Notes under the pieces: model-generated | The model's database searches: none | What the model was told of the DNA's origin: nothing | The model's input: only the letters and a program-made list of their open reading frames with translations | Shown here: piece by piece, positions 42,840 through 48,417 of the stretch | How positions within the stretch are numbered: position 1 is the first letter of the stretch | How the letters are laid out: every line of letters starts with the position of its first letter | Assembly (NCBI GenBank): GCA_014584465.1 | Contig: JACTMU010000069.1 | Location: forward strand, 1 to 48,417 | DNA length: 48,417 nt | From: Pseudomonadota bacterium | GTDB taxonomy: Bacteria; Bdellovibrionota; Bdellovibrionia; Bdellovibrionales; JACTMU01 | Reading direction: 5' to 3' | Made by a program: the position numbers and the translations under genes

Positions 42840-43800
42840 TTCATGAGCCCTTTTCATGTGATTGATCGATTGGGTAAAGACTCCAGCTTGGAGTCCAAAG
42901 CGAGAATCGTTGACCCTGCGGACCGCCTCATGCCATGAAGTTGCACTTTCTAATACCAGCACCGGACCAAAGACCTCCTCACAAACCACTTTCATAGATG
43001 GATGGGTGTTTGTGAGGAGAATTGGACCCAAGATGTTGTGCTCAGGATTGTTGTCTTTTCCGCCCATGACCATTTGAGCACCACCGCCCTGGGCCTCACA
43101 CACCCAGTTCCACACCCGATCCCTATGGTGCCGATCAATGAGATGGCCAAGAATTGTGGCACGATCTCGCGGATCCCCCACGTGCAACTGTTCAATCTCT
43201 TTGGTCAACATGTTTTGAAATTCATCAAAAGCTCCTCCAACAACATAAACCCTTTGGGTTGAAATGCATATTTGACCAGAATAGAGGTAGGCTCCAAGTG
43301 CCACCCAACCGCCTCACTTCCTGTAAAGGAGAGTGTGGCCAATCGATCATCGCAGACAAGTTGTTCCGCCATTTGAGAATCACAAATCACCACGTTGGCA
43401 GATCCAGAAGGGTAGTTGGCCTCTGCAATGAGTTCGGCCAAAAGAAGCGCGCTGAGCGGTGCATGGGGTGAGGGCTTTACGAGGCCACCTTGCCCTCACC
43501 AATTCCGTCGTCCACAGGAACCACCTCACCAGAAAACCGAAGAGATTCTGCGCTGGCTGCCTTGAGGACCCCAAGAGCACGGGAGACCTCAGCCTCGGCA
43601 AACGCCACAGGCTTCCCCGCCTCCTGCACAATCAAATCCGCAAATCTCTTTTGCTCCCGTTCCACAAGGGCATAGAGCTTTTCAAGATGGTCCCTCCTCT
43701 TTCCGGCACTCCAGACACGAAGCTCTTCAAACGCACGTTGAGCTGGGGTCACTGCGAGCTCCAGATCCTCGAGAGATGCAAGAGAGATGGTTTTGATCAC
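42807..43800 (-). pseudogene. Aldehyde dehydrogenase pseudogene
   Basis: Recognisable NAD(P)-dependent aldehyde dehydrogenase pieces in the right order but in different frames. 43477-43800 encodes the N-terminal part (AFEELRVWSAGKRRDHLEKL, EAGKPVAFAEAEVSRA). 43300-43480 encodes KPSPHAPLSALLLAELI and LSFTGSEAVGWH. 42807-43304 encodes ALGAYLYSGQICIS (catalytic Cys) to EEVFGPVLVL and KRAHESLEVGGVIIID. About 40 codons are lost at each of two internal junctions, including the ELGG region with the general base, and the C-terminal end is absent where the papain-like gene begins its tail. It cannot make an active enzyme. Confidence 0.85.
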
Positions 43801-43895
43801 CCTTGTGGTTCATTCTGCCACCTCCTCTTCTTCATGCACCATCAGCGGGCAAACATAAAATCTACCCAAGTTGCTTAATGCAACCACGAGCTGCT

Positions 43896-44330
43896 ATGAT
43901 GGACCTACCTATGGTAGTGCGAGTGTCCGACGAAATCAAAATCCCGCTCAGTGAAATCGAATTCACCTTTGCCAAGAGTTCGGGGCCTGGAGGCCAAAAC
44001 GTCAACAAAACAGAGACGAAGGCGCTCCTTCGTTGGAACCTCCTTGAGTCTTGCGCCATCCCCCCAGAGATTCAACAGAGGCTGGTGAGAAAGCTCAAAT
44101 TGAGCGCCCAGGGGGAGGTTCTCATCACCTCAGATCGATACCGTTCTCAGGATCGCAATGTCGCGGACTGCATTGAAAAATTTAAAAAGTTACTCCTTGG
44201 AGCCTCCCAAAAGCCCAAACCGAGACTTAAGACCCGCCCGACACGATCCTCACAAGAGAAGCGGTTGAGCTCAAAGAGGGTCGCGGGCCAGACCAAGAAG
44301 ATGCGCAAATCCCCAAAGGATTGGGATTAG
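43896..44330 (+). CDS. arfB: Peptidyl-tRNA hydrolase ArfB (YaeJ), ribosome rescue
   Basis: 144 residues. The GGQ motif is in SSGPGGQNVNK at about 29-38, with the typical IPLSEIEFTFAKSSG before it and a Lys/Arg-rich tail (KTRPTRSSQEKRLSSKRVAGQTKKMRKS) that enters the empty mRNA channel. It frees stalled ribosomes without a stop codon. No domain I of release factors, so not RF1/RF2. Start is uncertain among ATG 43896, 43899 and 43911. Confidence 0.92.
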   Translation: MMDLPMVVRVSDEIKIPLSEIEFTFAKSSGPGGQNVNKTETKALLRWNLLESCAIPPEIQQRLVRKLKLSAQGEVLITSDRYRSQDRNVADCIEKFKKLLLGASQKPKPRLKTRPTRSSQEKRLSSKRVAGQTKKMRKSPKDWD

Positions 44331-44363
44331 ATCATCGCGCCGCAATATAACGCAATGCTATTG

Positions 44364-46415
44364 CTACCAAGTGGATGGCACTTCTAGCTTAAATTTGGCT
44401 GGATCTGATTCGGGAGCGCCACATGCCCCATCCTCACAGATGTAGGCCACAAATGGAACTTTTGCGGACGGTCGTTTTCCTTTGAGAATTTGAAGCTCCT
44501 CAGCGATCTCCTCTTGCTCCCAAGAGACCGCAACGGTCTTATAGGGAAGAAATTGAGTCTGAAGAGTTTCAAGGACCTCTTCGCTCTGCGAAGTTCGATT
44601 GCAAACCAGCGCAACCCCTTTAGGGTGATGAAGGTGGAAGTCCAAAGCGATGGCACCTTGAATGTACCCAATGGGATGACGTTGGAGTTGTTCCACAAAG
44701 TGAAGCAGCAGATCCTTCGCCCTTCTGAAATTTTCTTCATTGTAGGTCAGAGAGTAGAGGCGAAGGAGGTTCAATGTTGAGACCCCATTGGCATTAGGTT
44801 CTGCAGAGTCCCCAAACTCGATGGTCTGACACAAGCGATCTTCTGAATTTTCCGCATAAAAGTAGGCGCGATGAGAAGTGGACCACAGCCTTTCATCTTG
44901 TCGTCTCTGAAGATCCACAGCCCATGAAATCCACCTTCCATCGAAGTCCGATTCATAAAGATCCAGAAGACCTTGAATCAGATAGGCATAGTCATCCAAG
45001 AAAGCTGAAATCTTGGGCTCTCCATCTCGATATCGCCGCAAGAGTTCTCTGGATCCGTGGTCCAATCTTTCACGCAAGAAGATTGCACCACGCTGTGCAG
45101 CCTTTAAAAATCGCTCTTCGCGAAGAATCTGAAAGCCCTTTGCAAAAGCCGAGATCATAAGCCCATTCCAACAGACCAAAATCTTATCATCGAGGTGAGG
45201 TCGAACTCTGGTTCTACGTAGAGTGAGCAACTTTTCGCGAATGGAGACAAACTTAGGATCAAAGACCACATTTGCATCCTCACACTGAAGCAGATTGAGG
45301 TGGTTTTTCCCCTCCTCAAAATTGCCATGCTCCGTAACTCCATAGACTCTTTGGACCATATCAAACTCATCTTGGGTGAGATGTTTTCTCAACTCCTGTT
45401 GAGTCCAAAGGTAATAAAGCCCCTCTTGCCCCTCGGAATCGGCGTCCTCGGCCGAATAAAATCCTCCATGGACATCCGTCATCTCATCAAGCACATAGGA
45501 TAGGGTGAATCTTGCGATTTCGGCGTAAAGCGGCTCCTTTGTTGCGGAAAAAGCTTCAAGATAGACAAGCGAAAGGTTCGCATTGTCATAAAGCATCTTC
45601 TCAAAATGGGGAATCAACCAACGGCGATCCGTGGAGTACCGCGCAAATCCTCCCCCAAGATGGTCAAAAAGTCCTCCACGAAACATCGAGTGAAGAGTCT
45701 GATCCAAAAGCTTACGAACTTCCAAGCGCTTCATCTCTTCGGAGGCATTTATTTCAGCTCGAAGCAAAAACCTCAAAGCCATGGTGGGTGGAAACTTAGG
45801 TGCGTCGTTGAAACCTCCAAAATCGGCATCGAAACTTTCATGAAGATCCTCGTAAAGACGATCCAGAACCTCTTCACCTCTGGCGTGAATCACCGACGGA
45901 TCTCCGAAGGAGAGGGGTGCCGCCATCTTCAAATATTTTTCAATCTCACCACTCTTTTGAGAGATCTCCTCATGACTTTCACCCCACCTCTGCACGATCA
46001 CTCTAAGAATGTGCAAGAAGTGATCTTTAGGAAAGTAGGTCCCTCCCCAAAAAGGATCCAGTGATGGTGTTAAAGCCACAGAGAGTGGCCACCCACCTCG
46101 CTGTCCCATCAAGTGGATGGCCTTCATGTAGATATGATCTAAATCGGGACGCTCCTCTCGATCCACTTTAATGGAGACAAAGTTCTGATTGAGAAAATCT
46201 GCAACCTCTTGATCCTCAAAAGATTCGTGTTCCATCACATGGCACCAGTGACAAGTCGAATATCCTATCGAGAGAAAGATTGGCCGATTTGTTTCGCGTG
46301 CAAATTCAAGGGCTCTCTCATCCCAAGGTTGCCACCAAACTGGATTTTCCTTGTGCTGCAACAGATAGGGGCTCTTCTCAAATCTCAATCGGTTTTCACT
46401 GACTTCATGATCCAT
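44364..46415 (-). CDS. YyaL/DUF255 thioredoxin-domain protein
   Basis: 683 residues. The N-terminal DUF255 thioredoxin-like part has IGYSTCHWCHVMEHESF (CHWC in place of CxxC) and VDREERPDLDHIYM, GGWPLSVALTPSLDPFWGGTYFP. The rest is an alpha/alpha-toroid like glycoside hydrolases or epimerases (KFPPTMALRFLLRAE, FDHLGGGFARYSTDRRWLIPHFEKMLYDNA, YYLWTQQEL). Homologues (SSP411 in animals) have an unclear role in redox or carbohydrate handling. ATG 46415 with AGGAT upstream; length is typical. Divergent from the cytochrome c peroxidase gene. Confidence 0.92.
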   Translation of the reverse strand: MDHEVSENRLRFEKSPYLLQHKENPVWWQPWDERALEFARETNRPIFLSIGYSTCHWCHVMEHESFEDQEVADFLNQNFVSIKVDREERPDLDHIYMKAIHLMGQRGGWPLSVALTPSLDPFWGGTYFPKDHFLHILRVIVQRWGESHEEISQKSGEIEKYLKMAAPLSFGDPSVIHARGEEVLDRLYEDLHESFDADFGGFNDAPKFPPTMALRFLLRAEINASEEMKRLEVRKLLDQTLHSMFRGGLFDHLGGGFARYSTDRRWLIPHFEKMLYDNANLSLVYLEAFSATKEPLYAEIARFTLSYVLDEMTDVHGGFYSAEDADSEGQEGLYYLWTQQELRKHLTQDEFDMVQRVYGVTEHGNFEEGKNHLNLLQCEDANVVFDPKFVSIREKLLTLRRTRVRPHLDDKILVCWNGLMISAFAKGFQILREERFLKAAQRGAIFLRERLDHGSRELLRRYRDGEPKISAFLDDYAYLIQGLLDLYESDFDGRWISWAVDLQRRQDERLWSTSHRAYFYAENSEDRLCQTIEFGDSAEPNANGVSTLNLLRLYSLTYNEENFRRAKDLLLHFVEQLQRHPIGYIQGAIALDFHLHHPKGVALVCNRTSQSEEVLETLQTQFLPYKTVAVSWEQEEIAEELQILKGKRPSAKVPFVAYICEDGACGAPESDPAKFKLEVPSTW

Positions 46416-46686
46416 AAACAAAACATCCTACTCAAAAATTGATAGTTTTATAGTTTCACTGAAATGGCATCCAGAATTGAGGTGAACAGATTTAAATCCA
46501 ACAGACAAGTCATCGACCAGAGATGAAGTAATGTTGAAGGAATCTTTATGATTTAATGCACCCATGTTGACGCAAGATCGATTTGCATCTTGTTGAATCT
46601 TCTTGGTTGATCTCAAATGGGGCGTTTGCTAACCGTAAAGAGGTCCCTAAAAATTAAAGCGATCGGATCAAAGGAGAACTTCGAAA

Positions 46687-47703
46687 ATGAAAAAGAGTCT
46701 GTCACTACTGCTCATCAGCGTGCTTGTCAGTCTGCTCGTCAACACCCCTTGGACTCTCACAGTTTTGCAAGCCGCAACGGGCAGTGAGCCCATCTCTCCA
46801 GTCCAACAGATGGTGAAGATCAACGCTAAAAAGGCGGAGCTCGGAAAGAGACTCTATTTTGACCCTCGCCTCTCCAAATCGGGCTTCATTTCGTGCAACA
46901 GTTGCCACAACTTGAGCCTTGGTGGAACCGACAACATCGCAACCTCGATTGGGCACAAGTGGCAGCAGGGCCCCATCAATGCTCCGACTGTCTTGAATTC
47001 AAGCTACAATATAGCCCAGTTCTGGAATGGTCGCGCCAAAGACCTCAAGGAACAAGCTGGTGGCCCCATTGCCAACCCAAAAGAGATGGCTTCCACTCAT
47101 GAACTGGCGCTGGAGGTCCTCAAGAGCATTCCTCAATATCGAAAGGAGTTTGCCCAAGTTTACGGCTCAGAAGAGATTACGATCGATCGCGCCACTGGGG
47201 CCATTGCGGAGTTTGAAAATACGCTCATCACGCCCAACTCCCGATTTGATCAATGGCTCAAGGGAAACAAAAAGGCGATCAGTGCCGAAGAGCTAGCAGG
47301 GTACAACCTCTTCAAATCGAGCGGCTGCGTCGGCTGCCATAATGGGGTTGCCGTTGGTGGAGGATCTTTTCAAAAATTGGGCGTTTTGAAACCCTACTCC
47401 ACTCAGAATCCGGCTCAGGGTCGCTTTGAAGTAACTCAAAACGAAGCTGATAAGATGGTTTTCAAGGTTCCAACGTTGCGTAACATTGAACTCACCTACC
47501 CCTACTTTCATGATGGAGAGGTAAAAACATTGAAAGATGCCGTCTCGTTGATGGGACAAATTCAACTTGGAAAAGAGTTCAGTGAATCGGAAAAGAGCCA
47601 ACTGGTGGCCTTTTTGAAGACATTGACCGGAGATCAACCCTCGTTCCCTCTGCCGATCCTCCCACCATCCAATGAGAAGACCCCGCAGCCGGAACCCTTT
47701 TGA
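46687..47703 (+). CDS. Di-heme cytochrome c peroxidase
   Basis: 338 residues. Signal peptide (to about residue 30) and two heme motifs: C70-N-S-C73-H74 (high-potential or peroxidatic side) and C214-V-G-C217-H218. Conserved segments are LGKRLYFDPRLSKSGFISCNSCH, WNGRAKDLKEQAGGPIANPKEM and VPTLRNIELTYPYFHDG. It reduces H2O2 in the periplasm with electrons from small cytochromes. MauG is the paralogous alternative but its context genes are absent. AAGGAG precedes the ATG by about 10 bases. Confidence 0.92.
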   Translation: MKKSLSLLLISVLVSLLVNTPWTLTVLQAATGSEPISPVQQMVKINAKKAELGKRLYFDPRLSKSGFISCNSCHNLSLGGTDNIATSIGHKWQQGPINAPTVLNSSYNIAQFWNGRAKDLKEQAGGPIANPKEMASTHELALEVLKSIPQYRKEFAQVYGSEEITIDRATGAIAEFENTLITPNSRFDQWLKGNKKAISAEELAGYNLFKSSGCVGCHNGVAVGGGSFQKLGVLKPYSTQNPAQGRFEVTQNEADKMVFKVPTLRNIELTYPYFHDGEVKTLKDAVSLMGQIQLGKEFSESEKSQLVAFLKTLTGDQPSFPLPILPPSNEKTPQPEPF

Positions 47704-47739
47704 CCCGGAGTTGAAACATTTTGAAAAACAGATGAACCA

Positions 47740-47972
47740 CAGTTTAATTTAATCGAAAAAATTTGTATATTGATATATCGATGCGATTGACCTCGATCTT
47801 TAAGCTTTTTGATATAAGCTTTGACCATGTTAAGAGAAATTTCGTTAGGACATTTGCCTTTAAATGAGTTCATAAAGAGTTTAAGGCAACTTATGTAGCA
47901 CTCAACGGTTTCAGGGCTTCGACCAAGAATAGTTAACTCTCTCTCAATCAAACGTTTATACTCTTCTTTCAT
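47740..47972 (-). pseudogene. Tyrosine recombinase, N-terminal fragment
   Basis: From ATG 47972 (AAAGGAG 6 bases upstream): MKEEYKRLIERELTILGRSP, then ETVECYISCLKLFMNSFKGK, the SAM-like core-binding domain of phage-type integrases, to about residue 72. Similarity then stops (about 47757) and the frame runs on into unrelated sequence to 47634. No catalytic domain with R-H-R-Y is in the window. A broken integrase is likely, though a small regulatory stand-alone domain is possible because the ribosome site is intact. Confidence 0.6.
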
Positions 47973-48417
47973 GATATCTCCTTTGTTTGAAGTGAAATGA
48001 TTTACTGTACGAATAATCATAGAGTAAACAGTTTTGCACGTTGTCAAAGCGTTTGATCGCCATTAAAGCCAATATACCTGCGGATCTTGGGCTTCAGGGT
48101 AGCTGTAATTATCAAATCAATAACTCATCTTCGATGGGTACCCTGAATTAGAGAACTTAACTTTCTTCAACAGCACGCGCTCTGTGTAGCCACAAATCTT
48201 CAATATGGGTCGTCACGAGCGCAGCTCGTTTAGTTCAGGAGATAGAGGAAAGTGGTCAGTCACGCAGAAGTCTTGAGAACTTCAAAAAGTCGTGCGGAAG
48301 TACTCTGGGTCCAATACAAATCATTGTCTCTCAGTAAAGTTGACCCACCTGTTCTCGCTAAAATTGACCCTTTTATTCACTGGCTTACCAATAATTCGTT
48401 AGCCCATGGATGTTGCA
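47973..48417. other. Right-edge region with 24-bp-spaced repeats, possible IS21-type end
   Basis: TAAAGTTGACCC (48335-48346) and TAAAATTGACCC (48359-48370) are 24 bp apart in the same orientation. Repeated TTGACCC boxes at such spacing resemble the multiple terminal repeats of IS21-family elements, but no transposase is in view because the window ends. The rest of the stretch shows no gene. Confidence 0.35.

Overview
The window reads as chromosomal DNA of a Gram-negative bacterium with moderate GC. Outer-membrane beta-barrel proteins, a lipoprotein, Sec and Tat signal peptides and periplasmic c-type cytochromes support this. The order yceD-rpmF-fabH-fabD-fabG-acpP-fabF-rpiB-glyA, the many two-component proteins and the sigma-54-type promoter fit a deltaproteobacterial or Bdellovibrionota-like lineage. 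That placement is inferred from gene order and not proven.

Layout. 1-5.0 kb is accessory: a frameshifted ExeA-like ATPase remnant, a 38-bp-arm palindrome beside a terminator, a Fic protein with a palindromic operator array, a DUF4143 ATPase with its own palindrome, and an exported barrel protein. 5.2-12.2 kb is the core fatty-acid operon running into rpiB and glyA; plsX is absent from its usual place between rpmF and fabH. 12.2-20.2 kb holds an M23 lipoprotein, a glycosyltransferase, a porin-like protein behind a sigma-54-type promoter, tRNA-Val(GAC), a DUF2007 membrane protein, an exported subtilase and a small barrel protein. Two families of small non-autonomous repeats lie here and recur further right. 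20.7-28.0 kb has a cation/proton antiporter, a single-domain response regulator, a 1281-residue CheB-CheR-PAS-kinase-receiver protein, an HPF-like small protein and a hemolysin-III family protein.

28.0-34.1 kb carries a class IV aminotransferase with a YiiD-type thioesterase, NnrS, an asparagine-synthase-like amidotransferase of the N-acetylglutaminylglutamine-amide type, and a pair of phosphorelay proteins (REC-HPt, then REC plus a kinase dimerisation helix but no ATPase domain). 34.1-41.2 kb is the most distinctive block: cytochrome cd1 nitrite reductase (nirS) and a small cytochrome c on one strand, and divergently a Tat-exported four-cluster ferredoxin-like protein and an NrfD-type quinol-side membrane subunit with an unusual C-terminal periplasmic domain. 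A truncated globin and a heme-oxygenase-fold protein face this block. I infer a nitrite/NO module in which the Fe-S/NrfD pair feeds quinol electrons towards periplasmic cytochrome c and NirS. No NO reductase and no heme d1 biosynthesis genes are in the window.

41.2-48.4 kb has a papain-like exported protease whose 3' end overlaps the truncated end of an aldehyde dehydrogenase pseudogene, then arfB, a YyaL/DUF255 protein, a di-heme cytochrome c peroxidase, a truncated tyrosine-recombinase fragment and, at the right edge, paired repeats that resemble the end of an IS21-type element.
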